From assembly GCF_003355495.1 (NCBI RefSeq), contig NZ_CP031337.1, forward strand, positions 2,299,001 through 2,363,000: a stretch of DNA of 64,000 nucleotides, written 5' to 3'. Source of the DNA: Crenobacter cavernae (GTDB lineage Bacteria > Pseudomonadota > Gammaproteobacteria > Burkholderiales > Chromobacteriaceae). This document shows, piece after piece, positions 7,089 to 14,920 of this stretch. A model generated the notes under the pieces. The model made no database searches. It saw nothing but the letters and a program-made list of their open reading frames with translations, and was not told the origin of the DNA. Each line of letters starts with the position of its first letter. Positions within the stretch are counted from its first letter, which is position 1. A program made the translations under genes and the position numbers.

Positions 7089-9206
7089 TTAGAAGTCCTC
7101 CCAATCGACAGCGGTTTCATTCGCCGAAGATTCCCTCGAAGGCGCCGAAGATGCCGAAGATTCCCTGTTTCTAAAACGGGCATCTTCGCCATCTTCGCGG
7201 GCATCTTCGGACACAAAGACCGGCGGCATTGCCCATGTCCACCCGCCCTTCATGCCGTTTTTGCTGATTACAACATTCAGTTTTTTTGCGGCGTGGCGGA
7301 TTTGCTTCTCGGTGTAACCCGCCTCGCGGCTGTCAGTCAGCATCACCTTTGACGGCATCGGACCATCGCTCAGGACGCTGGCAAGGAATGCTTTGGCTGC
7401 TTTGGCGTCCCGCCTTTCTTCCGTATCGTCGCCGCCTTCCGGTTCGGCCAGGATGTCGCGGGCCGATCCCTCGATGCGCTCCCCGAACTGAACCCGCGAC
7501 GCGTGCACGCCTTCGGCCACCTTCACACCGTCCTCGATGTCGTATTCGTAACCGCCATCGTCAGGGCCAATGTTGTTCTTCACCCGCATGAACACGCGCT
7601 TGGTTTCGCCGTCGTCGTCCTTGACCTTGGCGGCCCCGAGTACCGTTCTCGCCACCGCGCCGAAGGCGATGGATCCGGACACCCGTTCGAGCGGGTCCTT
7701 GCCGGCCCCGCCCTTGGAAAAGTGGGTGATGCCGACGACGGCGCAGCTATTCGCGGCAGCGAAGTCGACGATCGGCTGCAAGGCACGGCGGACCTCGGTG
7801 TTCTTGTGGCTGTCGCCGGTCACTGCCGATACCACCGGGTCAAGGATCGCCAGCGAGGCGCCGCCGGCCAGATCGACCGCCGCCTGTACCATCCCCATGT
7901 CACGGGCCGGGTCGAAGTTCTCGATGCCGTCGCCGGATCGCACATGATCGACAAAAAGAACCCGATCCATATTCGCCCCGCAGGCCCGCAGGCGAGGAAC
8001 CAGCGTGTCAGCCGGGTCATCCTCGCCGGACCAGATCACCACGTTGCCGGGCGGGCACCGGGTGCCGTCTGGCCAGAGTCCGCCGGTCGTCACCGTCGCC
8101 GCCAGGGCCATCGTCAGCGTGGTCTTGCCGACGCCGGGCGGCCCGGCCAGGATCGCCAGCTTGCCGCGTGCCAGCCAGCCATCCCACAGCCAGCGGATCG
8201 GTTCGATCTTGATGTCGGAGCCGCGCATCAGCACCACTTCGCGATGAACGCCGGCCTCGGCATTCTCCCGGCGCTCGATTTGCTTCTTAACCATCTCCAG
8301 CCCCGCCACGGCGGCCAGGTCGTTGAAGTCGGTCGGCAGCGTGCCGTCATGAGTCGCCGCGAAGGCGGTTTCCTGCTCTCTGGTGAAGGTGGGGATGACG
8401 GCACGGCCTTTGCTGCCGAAAACGCTGGCGGCGCGCTGCGCTGCCTTCTGGCCTACCTCGTTGGGGTCACGGTCGCCGCATACCACGATGTCGGCGTCGA
8501 GCTTGCCCTTCATGCGTTCGGCCAGCGCCGGCAGGTTGCCAGCGTTGAAGCCGACGACGACGGGCAGGCCAGTGGCTTCGTGCAGCGTGCAGCCAGTGGC
8601 CCAGCCTTCGCACAGCAGTACGGTCTTAGCGTTGGCGAGCGAGCCCAGTACCAGCGACGCGCCGGAAGTCGAACCGCCGGTCAGGAAGGTCTTGCGGCCA
8701 TCGGGTTGGATGCACTGCGCCGTCACGATCACGCCGTCGCGCCGGGCCGGCACGATCAGCATGTCGCGGAGCTGTACCGCGCCCGCCGGCTTGATGCCCT
8801 TGGCGACGACGTAGGGATGATCGGCCGCAACCGGCCGCCCCTTCGCCATCAGGTCGTCTGCCTTGGCTGCGGCGCGGGCAGCCATCTGGGCGCGCTCGGC
8901 CTCTACTGCGGCGTCTACCTCGGCGCGGCGCTTGGCAAACTCCGCGCGCTCGGCCGCGCTCATCGTGCTGGGGTTTCGGCTGCACCAGTTTTCGCGCTGA
9001 CCGGTTTTCCAGTCTCCGAACGCGCCCCAAGCGTCGCGCCCATCGGTGTGACAATAAATCCAGCCATCTTTCTTGCCGGCGCGGCCTTCGGTGTCGAATC
9101 GCTGCGGCTTGCCATCCAGTACCGGAGCGAACCCGGCTTTCGCCGGGCGGATGCCGGCGTCGAGCATGGCGTCGAGCAGGTCGATTCTCATTTGTTCAAG
9201 TGTCAT
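7089..9206 (-). CDS. Satellite primase-helicase (Toprim plus RepA-like AAA ATPase)
   Basis: 705 residues. Start set at ATG 9206 because GGAG lies 8 bases upstream. The N-terminal third resembles phage primases (WIYCHTDGRDAWGAFGDW), followed by a Toprim fold (VLLCEGWATGCTLHEATGLP and DIVVCGDRDPN). A RepA/DnaB-type ATPase follows: Walker A LAGPPGVGKTTL, Walker B LAILDPV, then a sensor-like THFSKGGAG. A C-terminal winged-helix-like region ends in an acidic Ser/Arg tail. It is the likely replication protein of the element, comparable to P4 alpha. It appears intact. Confidence 0.88.
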   Translation of the reverse strand: MTLEQMRIDLLDAMLDAGIRPAKAGFAPVLDGKPQRFDTEGRAGKKDGWIYCHTDGRDAWGAFGDWKTGQRENWCSRNPSTMSAAERAEFAKRRAEVDAAVEAERAQMAARAAAKADDLMAKGRPVAADHPYVVAKGIKPAGAVQLRDMLIVPARRDGVIVTAQCIQPDGRKTFLTGGSTSGASLVLGSLANAKTVLLCEGWATGCTLHEATGLPVVVGFNAGNLPALAERMKGKLDADIVVCGDRDPNEVGQKAAQRAASVFGSKGRAVIPTFTREQETAFAATHDGTLPTDFNDLAAVAGLEMVKKQIERRENAEAGVHREVVLMRGSDIKIEPIRWLWDGWLARGKLAILAGPPGVGKTTLTMALAATVTTGGLWPDGTRCPPGNVVIWSGEDDPADTLVPRLRACGANMDRVLFVDHVRSGDGIENFDPARDMGMVQAAVDLAGGASLAILDPVVSAVTGDSHKNTEVRRALQPIVDFAAANSCAVVGITHFSKGGAGKDPLERVSGSIAFGAVARTVLGAAKVKDDDGETKRVFMRVKNNIGPDDGGYEYDIEDGVKVAEGVHASRVQFGERIEGSARDILAEPEGGDDTEERRDAKAAKAFLASVLSDGPMPSKVMLTDSREAGYTEKQIRHAAKKLNVVISKNGMKGGWTWAMPPVFVSEDAREDGEDARFRNRESSASSAPSRESSANETAVDWEDF

Positions 9207-9267
9207 GTCTTGCACTCCGAACGTGGCTCAGCGTGGCGGGCGTTTTTCTTTTGCATCGTCGCTCCCC

Positions 9268-9555
9268 TCATGCCGGTTGACCCTGTTCGTCGAGCCACTG
9301 GCGCACGGCCTCGGCGCGCCAGGCGGTGACGCGCTCGGAGATTTTGACCGGTGCCGGAAACGTGCCAGCGCGGATGCGGCGCCACAGCGTCGAGTCGCTG
9401 AACGGGATGATCGGACGCAGGTCGGACAGGCGGACATAGCCGGTGGCGGGCAATGCGCCGTAGGTGGCGAGGATGCCGGCTTGGGCCGGTGCGATCTTGA
9501 TCGACTTGTCGGCGGTGGCCGAGGTCAGTTTGGTAATGGTGGCTTGCTTGGCCAT
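9268..9555 (-). CDS. AlpA-like DNA-binding regulator
   Basis: 95 residues from ATG 9555, with AAAGGG upstream. The core GYVRLSDLRPIIPFSDSTLW, RRIRAGTFPAPVKISERVTA and WRAEAVRQWLDEQ is the AlpA/MerR-like winged helix-turn-helix. In P4-type elements and PICIs such proteins activate integrase/excision or the replication operon. It sits upstream of the primase gene in the same direction. It has an unusually long N-terminal extension of about 40 residues. Confidence 0.82.
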   Translation of the reverse strand: MAKQATITKLTSATADKSIKIAPAQAGILATYGALPATGYVRLSDLRPIIPFSDSTLWRRIRAGTFPAPVKISERVTAWRAEAVRQWLDEQGQPA

Positions 9556-9595
9556 GTCATTGCCCTTTCTTGGCTGTTGTGACATGGCATGCAGA

Positions 9596-9618
9596 TTAAA
9601 AGCCCCTTGGCGGGGCTT
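9596..9618 (-). terminator. Intrinsic terminator after the 191-residue gene
   Basis: On the minus strand AGCCCC pairs with GGGGCT around a five-base loop and is followed by TTTTA. It lies about 30 bases after the stop at 9647 and just before the AlpA-like gene, separating the two. Confidence 0.6.
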
Positions 9619-9646
9619 CTGGTAACTACCAAAGGTAAATGGTAAA

Positions 9647-10222
9647 TCAGGCGTCTACCAGAAGTCGGACCGCCTCTGACAGCTTCTTGCGGATGTTCTC
9701 AGCACTCAGCCCGTAAGCGTTGGAGCTGGGAAGGCGCTCGATGATTGCGACGACTGCTTCGGCGATGGCCGAGGCGTTTGGATTTTCACCCCGCCTGTAC
9801 TGGCCTCTCTTTTCTGCGATAAGCAGTGCCATGCCGCCCAGCATTTTCATCAGATTGTCGCGTTCAGTGGGAGAGGCCGACCGTGCGCGATCTTCGGCGT
9901 CATCATCGGAAGGTGCTTGAGCCACCGTTTGCAAGACAAAATCGGCCATCTCGAAGGAGTCGATAACGGGATAATTCCCGCTGTCGTCGAGAAAATCCTG
10001 CAATTCATTCAATGAGCATGGGAAGCGGAGTGCCGGCCGGGTCAGATCACCCGTAGGATGCCACGCCAATCCGGCGCGTTCGGTAGGGGTCAGCAGGACA
10101 TCGTCGGGAGCCGGGGTCACATAAACGCCGTCGTGCTTGACGTGGAACCCAGGCGCCCATTCTGTCGGTGGCTGCACCCGGCATAGCTTAACGAAGGCTG
10201 CGTAATCGATTTGTATCTGCAT
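9647..10222 (-). CDS. Hypothetical protein of the satellite
   Basis: 191 residues from ATG 10222, preceded by AGGGGAG. It starts MQIQIDYAAFVKLCRVQPPT. A C-terminal helical part (NLMKMLGGMALLIAEKRGQY, then AIAEAVVAIIERLPSSNAYG, LSAENIRKKLSEAVRLL) resembles the C-terminal helices of many phage-encoded accessory proteins. No function can be assigned. It lies between the integrase and alpA, all on one strand. Confidence 0.6.
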   Translation of the reverse strand: MQIQIDYAAFVKLCRVQPPTEWAPGFHVKHDGVYVTPAPDDVLLTPTERAGLAWHPTGDLTRPALRFPCSLNELQDFLDDSGNYPVIDSFEMADFVLQTVAQAPSDDDAEDRARSASPTERDNLMKMLGGMALLIAEKRGQYRRGENPNASAIAEAVVAIIERLPSSNAYGLSAENIRKKLSEAVRLLVDA

Positions 10223-10316
10223 CGTGCTCCCCTTGCTCCTCGGAGGTTGATTGCCACGCCAGGCCACCAGGGTTCTGGCTTTTCGATTGGCCGATCTAGG
10301 CGCGGCAAAGCTGGTG

Positions 10317-11534
10317 TCAGGCGGTCTTGAAGATCGGCGTCACTTTCGTCCCGGCCTTCAAGCCGTCCAGGTAGTCGGCCCACGCTTGCATCATCTTGCT
10401 GCGCTCGGGCAGGTATTCAGCGTAGTTGTAGGTCGCGCGGATGCTGTTGCGCTCGGCGTGCGCGAGCTGGCGCTCGATGGCGTCGCGGTTCCAGCCCTGT
10501 TCGTTCAGCAGCGTCGAGGCCATGTGGCGGAAGCCGTGGCCGGTCATGTCGTCCTTGTCGTACCCCAGCCGGCGCAAGGCGGCGTTGACGGTATTTTCCG
10601 ACATAGGGCGGCCGTTGGTGCGCGCGCCGGGGAAGACATACCGTCCAAGTCCCGTCAGAGCGTGCAGCTCTTGCAGCACCGTCACGGCCTGCGACGACAG
10701 CGGCACGACGTGTTTCTCCCGCATCTTCATCCGCTCGGCCGGGATCACCCATAGCGCGTGCTCAAGGTCGATTTCCTGCCATTCCGCCTGGCGCAGTTCG
10801 CCCGGCCGCACGAACACCAGCGGGGCGAGGCGCAGCGCGCATTGCGTGACGAACGAACCGGCGTAGCCGTCAATCGCGCGCAGCAGCTCGGCGATACGGG
10901 CGGGGTCGGTGATGGTCGGGAAGGAGGCTTTGACGACGGGGGCGAGCGCGCCGCGCAGATCGGCTGCCGGGTTGCGCTCGGCGCGGCCGGTGGCGACGGC
11001 ATAGCGGAACACCTGGCCGCAATTCTGCATCGCGCGGTGCGCCGTCTCGATGGCTCCGCGCTTCTCGACGCGCTGTAAGGCGGTCAGCAGCTCGGGGGCG
11101 GTAATCTCGCCCATCGGGCGCGCGCCCAGCCACGGAAAAATGTCGCGCTCAAGGCGGCGCAGGATTTTGTCGGCATGGCCCGACGTCCAGGTCGGCAGGT
11201 ACTTGGCAAACCATTCGCGGGCGATGGCCTCGAAGCTGTTCGCCGCCTGTAGCCGCTTGCTGGTCTTGGCCTGCTTGCGATGCTCGCCGGGGTCGATCCC
11301 CTTGGCCAACAGCCGGCGGGCCTCGTCGCGCTTCTCGCGCGCGTCTTTCAGGCTGACTTCCGGGTAGACGCCCAAGGCGAGGGTCTTGCGCTTGTCCGCG
11401 AAGCGGTAGTCCATGCGCCAGTATTTGCCGGTCTGGCTGACCAGTAGGTACATGCCCTTTTCGTCGGCGAACTTGGCCGGCTTGCCATCGGGCTTGGGCT
11501 TTGCGTTCTTGCAGGTAGTGTCGGTTAGCGGCAT
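10317..11534 (-). CDS. int: P4-type tyrosine integrase
   Basis: 405 residues. The DUF4102 arm-binding domain is at the N-terminus (YLLVSQTGKYWRMDYRF, TLALGVYPEVSLKDAR), then a SAM-like core-binding domain (EIARE-type helix, LPTWTSGHADKILRRLERDI). The catalytic domain shows R (FVRPGELRQAEW), HGFRHMAST (H-x-x-R) and the tyrosine in RATYNYAEYLPER. P4-type integrases commonly use ssrA or tRNA 3' ends, and ssrA lies 0.6 kb away. A GGGAGA site precedes the ATG, which overlaps the end of the upstream arm-domain gene by 10 bases. Confidence 0.95.
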   Translation of the reverse strand: MPLTDTTCKNAKPKPDGKPAKFADEKGMYLLVSQTGKYWRMDYRFADKRKTLALGVYPEVSLKDAREKRDEARRLLAKGIDPGEHRKQAKTSKRLQAANSFEAIAREWFAKYLPTWTSGHADKILRRLERDIFPWLGARPMGEITAPELLTALQRVEKRGAIETAHRAMQNCGQVFRYAVATGRAERNPAADLRGALAPVVKASFPTITDPARIAELLRAIDGYAGSFVTQCALRLAPLVFVRPGELRQAEWQEIDLEHALWVIPAERMKMREKHVVPLSSQAVTVLQELHALTGLGRYVFPGARTNGRPMSENTVNAALRRLGYDKDDMTGHGFRHMASTLLNEQGWNRDAIERQLAHAERNSIRATYNYAEYLPERSKMMQAWADYLDGLKAGTKVTPIFKTA

Positions 11535-11974
11535 GGCTCGTCTCCCTTCAAGGCGCCTTGCTCGGCTAGAAACTCGATCAGTGCTTGGGTCTGAGCGGGG
11601 GAAAGCCGGATGTGATTGGCTGGTGTTTCAATGTCGAGCCCGCCAGTCTCAGACAGGCTGAATCGCAGGGCGCGTCGCATCGGCTTTGGCCGGGCCGCCT
11701 TGGCGGTCTTGCGCTCATCCATCGGATCGATTCCGTCCGCAAGCAGGGCTTGGGCCTCATCCCGCCGCATCAGCGCCTCTTCGAGCGAGACCGCCGGGAA
11801 CACCCCCAAGGCGAGGGTCTTGCGCTTGCCTTCGAACCGGTAGTTCATGCGCCAGTATTTGCCGCCCCGAGGCTCGACCAGCAGGACGAGGTTTTTCCCG
11901 TAACGGACCTTGTAGGGGGCAGCGGATGGCTGAAACCCGCTTGGATGCTGGGTTTCGTAGGGTTTTGTCGGCAT
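11525..11974 (-). CDS. Stand-alone integrase arm-binding-domain protein
   Basis: 149 residues. Residues 20-95 repeat the integrase N-terminal domain (VRYGKNLVLLVEPRGGKYWR, MNYRFEGKRKTLALGVFPAV, SLEEALMRRDEAQALLADGI). The core-binding and catalytic domains are absent. A different C-terminus follows (SLSETGGLDIETPANHIRLS, then AQTQALIEFLAEQ). It overlaps the integrase start by 10 bases, so it is coexpressed. It may be a paralogue that binds the arm sites and competes with or directs the integrase (excisionase-like), or a decayed duplicate. Its intact frame, distinct C-terminus and operon position favour function. Confidence 0.75.
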   Translation of the reverse strand: MPTKPYETQHPSGFQPSAAPYKVRYGKNLVLLVEPRGGKYWRMNYRFEGKRKTLALGVFPAVSLEEALMRRDEAQALLADGIDPMDERKTAKAARPKPMRRALRFSLSETGGLDIETPANHIRLSPAQTQALIEFLAEQGALKGDEPCR

Positions 11975-11996
11975 GCGGGGTTTCGCAGCGATGGAA

Positions 11997-12028
11997 TACC
12001 GACATAACTACCGTGAGGGGTGGCGGTA
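11997..12028. repeat. Candidate integrase arm-type sites, right end
   Basis: TACCGACA (11997-12004) and TACCGTGA (12009-12016) repeat with the 12-base spacing seen at the left end. TGGCGGTA (12021-12028) is an inverted third copy (TACCGCCA). They lie just upstream of the arm-domain/integrase operon, so occupancy could also control its promoter. Confidence 0.5.
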
Positions 12029-12062
12029 TGTCAAGGCACGTCCTGACACGACGCGAGACAAC

Positions 12063-12098
12063 AAAAAACCCGCTAAGCCTTGCAGCTAGCGGGTTTTG
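12063..12098. terminator. Terminator shared by ssrA and the element end
   Basis: AACCCGCTA and TAGCGGGTT arms pair around a GC-containing loop, with A and T runs on the two sides. Read on the minus strand it lies about 35 bases after the ssrA CCA end and would terminate tmRNA transcription. It is near-identical to the hairpin at 32-63. Confidence 0.75.
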
Positions 12099-12100
12099 AT

Positions 12101-12122
12101 CTTCCATGACACGTCATGGAAG
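12101..12122. repeat. Perfect 10-base inverted repeat beside the attachment site
   Basis: CTTCCATGAC (12101-12110) and GTCATGGAAG (12113-12122) are separated by two bases. The palindrome lies between the ssrA 3' end and its terminator and is absent from the otherwise parallel left end, so it came with the element. It may be a recombinase or excisionase site. Confidence 0.6.
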
Positions 12123-12123
12123 C

Positions 12124-12143
12124 CGGATTTGGTGGAGGCGGCG
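12124..12143. other. Right attachment site within the ssrA 3' end
   Basis: CGGATTTGGTGG plus GGCGGCG overlaps the last bases of ssrA and repeats the left site at 70-88. The functional tmRNA 3' end is preserved at this side. Confidence 0.7.
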
Positions 12144-12494
12144 GGAATCGAACCCGCGTCCGGAAATCCTCTACGGTGAGTTCTACATACTTAGCCGTGT
12201 CATTTGGATTTAACCTGCTACTCCGCCGACGGGCAGGCTGAGCATAGGCGAGTCGCCTTGAGTTTCGCTCTGGGTCAAGCGACCCGACACAGAGCTAGCT
12301 GATGTAAAATGACACTGCAGTAGTTTGACCCACCCGGCCCATCAGCGAACCGTTGCAGTGTCTAGCCACCGTTAGGCGGCTAGAGCGTAAGTTTCGTCGT
12401 TTGCGACTAAAAAAATTCAGCGTTTTACGGGGTAACTGAAATCCCGGTATGCCCTCATCCGCTTCGCAACCCCCGTCGAAGCCAGGTCGCCCCC
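12130..12494 (-). ncRNA. ssrA: tmRNA (ssrA)
   Basis: 365 nt on the minus strand. The 5' end GGGGGCGACCUGGCUUCGAC and the 3' end with GGTTCGATTCCC and a genomically encoded CCA form the tRNA-like domain. The tag frame runs from the GCA resume codon at 12404 to TAA at 12372 and reads ANDETYALAA, the tag usual in betaproteobacteria. tmRNA with SmpB rescues stalled ribosomes and marks the stalled peptide for proteolysis. It is the insertion site of the 12-kb element. Confidence 0.97.
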
Positions 12495-12509
12495 AGATGT
12501 GGAACCGCA

Positions 12510-12515
12510 ATTATA
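12510..12515 (-). promoter_or_regulatory. Likely -10 box of ssrA
   Basis: TATAAT on the minus strand, 15 bases upstream of the mature 5' end. The -35 region is not well conserved. The precursor would have a short 5' leader removed by RNase P. Confidence 0.55.
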
Positions 12516-12543
12516 TCGACAATCGCGGTCCCGGGATAGTTCC

Positions 12544-13191
12544 TTACAAGTGGGCGATGAGGTCGAGCGGGTGCTCGATCGCGCCGTCGGCGCCCCAGGC
12601 TTCCGGATTATCGTTCTCGGCGATGTAGCCCCAGTTGGCGATCAGCGTCTTCATGCCGACCTTGCGCCCGGCCTCGATGTCGCGTTCCGCGTCGCCCAGG
12701 TACAGGCAGTGCTCGGGCGGAATGTCGAGGACCTCGCACGCGTACAGCATCGGCCGCGGGTCGGGCTTCGGCGCGCCGGCGGTGTCGCCGCTGACGACGA
12801 CGGCCGGCGCGGACGGGAAGGGCAAAAGCGGCAACAGGCGGTGGGTGAAGCGCTCGGGCTTGTTGGTGACGATGCCCCACGGGATGTCCTGCTCGGCCAA
12901 GCTTGCGATCAGTTCCGGCACGCCGGGAAACAGGATAGGGTTGTTCTCGAAGTGCGCGTCGTAGAGGTCGAGGTAGCGCGCGCGCAGCGTCGGGAAGTCT
13001 GGGTGGTCGCCTTCGATGCCGAAGCCGAGGCGGATCAGTCCGCGCGCGCCGTGCGACGCGATCGGCCGGGTCGCCGATTCGGGCTGGGCGGGGCGGCCGT
13101 TCTCGGCCAGCAGGGCGTTGAGCGCGTTGCCGAGGTCGAGCGCGGTGTCGGCCAGCGTGCCGTCGAGGTCGAACAGGACGGCGCGGATCAT
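12544..13191 (-). CDS. gph: Phosphoglycolate phosphatase (HAD family)
   Basis: 215 residues from ATG 13191, which overlaps the ilvA stop (ATGA), so the two are coupled. HAD motifs: nucleophile LFDLDGTLADT, motif II VTNKPERF, Lys in GAPKPDP, and LYLGDAERDIEAG. The family hydrolyses 2-phosphoglycolate arising from DNA repair or oxygenation side reactions. Phosphatase specificity inside HAD subfamily IA is hard to read from sequence, so the substrate is the usual assignment rather than proven. Confidence 0.82.
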   Translation of the reverse strand: MIRAVLFDLDGTLADTALDLGNALNALLAENGRPAQPESATRPIASHGARGLIRLGFGIEGDHPDFPTLRARYLDLYDAHFENNPILFPGVPELIASLAEQDIPWGIVTNKPERFTHRLLPLLPFPSAPAVVVSGDTAGAPKPDPRPMLYACEVLDIPPEHCLYLGDAERDIEAGRKVGMKTLIANWGYIAENDNPEAWGADGAIEHPLDLIAHL

Positions 13192-14723
13192 GCCTTCACC
13201 CCGTTGCCGCGACCGAGGAACAGCGTGTAGGCCGGGTTGTGCGTTTCCTCGCTCCACGGGAAGCCGAGGCCGTCGAGGAAGGCCTGGAATTCGGCGTCGT
13301 CGTCCTCGGGGACCTGGATGCCGACCAGCACGCGGCCGTAGTCGGCGCCGTGGTTGCGGTAGTGGAACAGGCTGATGTTCCAGTCGGTGCGCATCGCGTT
13401 CAGGAAGCGCAACAGCGCGCCCGGGCGCTCGGGAAATTCGAAGTGGAACACGCGCTCGTGCTTGAGTTCGGGCGCGTGGCCGCCGACCAGGTGGCGGATG
13501 TGCAGCTTCGCCAGTTCGTTGTCGGTGAGGTCGATGCCCGACAGGCCGTTGGCTTCGAGGTCGGCGATGATGGTCGCCACGTCGTCGCGCTTGGCGATCT
13601 GCACGCCGACGAAGACGTGCGCGGTCTTCGGGTCGGCGTAGCGGTAGTTGAACTCGGTGATGCTGCGGTTGCCAATCACCGCGCAGAACTTCTTGAAGCT
13701 GCCCGGCGCTTCGGGGATGGTGACGGCGATGATCGCTTCGCGCCGCTCGCCGAGTTCCGAGCGCTCGGACACGTGGCGCAGGCGGTCGAAGTTCATGTTG
13801 GCGCCGCAGGCGACCGCGACCAGCGTCTTGCCGGTGCAGCCTTCGCGCTCGATATAGGCCTTGGCGCCGGCCACCGCCAGCGCACCCGCCGGTTCGGTGA
13901 TCGAGCGGGTGTCTTCGAAGATGTCCTTGATCGCCGCGCAGATGGCGTCGGTGTCGACGAGGATGATTTCGTCGAGCAGTTCGCGGCAGATGCGGAAGGT
14001 TTCCTCGCCGACCAGCTTGACCGCGACGCCGTCGGCGAACAGGCCGACGTCCTTCAGTTCGACGCGGTGGCCGGCGTCGATCGACTGCTTCATCGCGTCG
14101 GAATCGACCGACTGCACGCCGATGACCTTGATCTCGGGCTTCAGCCGCTTGATGTAGCTGGCGACGCCGGCGGCGAGGCCGCCGCCGCCGATCGCGACGA
14201 ACACCGCGTGGATGTCGTCAGGGTGCTGGCGCAGGATCTCCATGCCGATGGTGCCCTGGCCGGCGATCACGTCCGGGTCGTCGAACGGCGGGATGTAGGT
14301 GCGTCCGGTTTCCGCGACCAGCGTCATCGCGTGCTGGTAGGCGTCCGAATACGAGTCGCCAAACAGCACGACCTTGCCGCCGCGGCCGGTGACGGCGTCG
14401 ATCTTGATCTGCGGCGTGGTGACCGGCATCACGATGATCGCTTCGCAGCCGAGCTTCTGCGCCGACAGCGCGACGCCCTGCGCGTGGTTGCCGGCGCTGG
14501 CGGTGATCACGCCTTTTTGCAGCTGTTCGGCCGTCAGGCGCGACATCTTGTTGTACGCGCCACGGATTTTGAACGAGAACACCGGTTGCAGGTCTTCACG
14601 CTTGAGCAAGATGCGGTTGTCGAAACGGCGCGAGAGGTTGGGGGCCAGCTCGAGCGGGGTTTCCACCGCGACATCGTAAACCCGCGAGGTGAGGATGCGT
14701 TCCAGATAGTCTTGCGTAGGCAT
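13188..14723 (-). CDS. ilvA: Biosynthetic threonine ammonia-lyase
   Basis: 511 residues. The PLP domain has the Schiff-base lysine in VFSFKIRGAYNK and the phosphate-binding loop VAIGGGGLAAGVA. Two ACT-like regulatory domains follow from about residue 330 (REAIIAVTIPEAPGSFKKFC and VFHFEFPERPGALLRFLNAM). It deaminates threonine to 2-oxobutyrate, the first step of isoleucine synthesis. Two ACT domains indicate the long allosteric form inhibited by isoleucine. It is divergent from dacC. Confidence 0.95.
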   Translation of the reverse strand: MPTQDYLERILTSRVYDVAVETPLELAPNLSRRFDNRILLKREDLQPVFSFKIRGAYNKMSRLTAEQLQKGVITASAGNHAQGVALSAQKLGCEAIIVMPVTTPQIKIDAVTGRGGKVVLFGDSYSDAYQHAMTLVAETGRTYIPPFDDPDVIAGQGTIGMEILRQHPDDIHAVFVAIGGGGLAAGVASYIKRLKPEIKVIGVQSVDSDAMKQSIDAGHRVELKDVGLFADGVAVKLVGEETFRICRELLDEIILVDTDAICAAIKDIFEDTRSITEPAGALAVAGAKAYIEREGCTGKTLVAVACGANMNFDRLRHVSERSELGERREAIIAVTIPEAPGSFKKFCAVIGNRSITEFNYRYADPKTAHVFVGVQIAKRDDVATIIADLEANGLSGIDLTDNELAKLHIRHLVGGHAPELKHERVFHFEFPERPGALLRFLNAMRTDWNISLFHYRNHGADYGRVLVGIQVPEDDDAEFQAFLDGLGFPWSEETHNPAYTLFLGRGNGVKA

Positions 14724-14920
14724 GGGCGAACCGTTGTTTCGAGGAAGGCTTAGGGAAGCGATCAGGGTAGCAGGAACTTGACGGCTTAGGAACGGACTAG
14801 ACAGGGTCTGCCCGGCCCGCGCCGCTTAACAAAGGCGACGGGCGGCGGCCGTGCGCGGGGTGTATACTCGTCGCCTTTCGCCCCCAGTCCATAACCCGCC
14901 TCTACTGGTCGTTGGAACAC

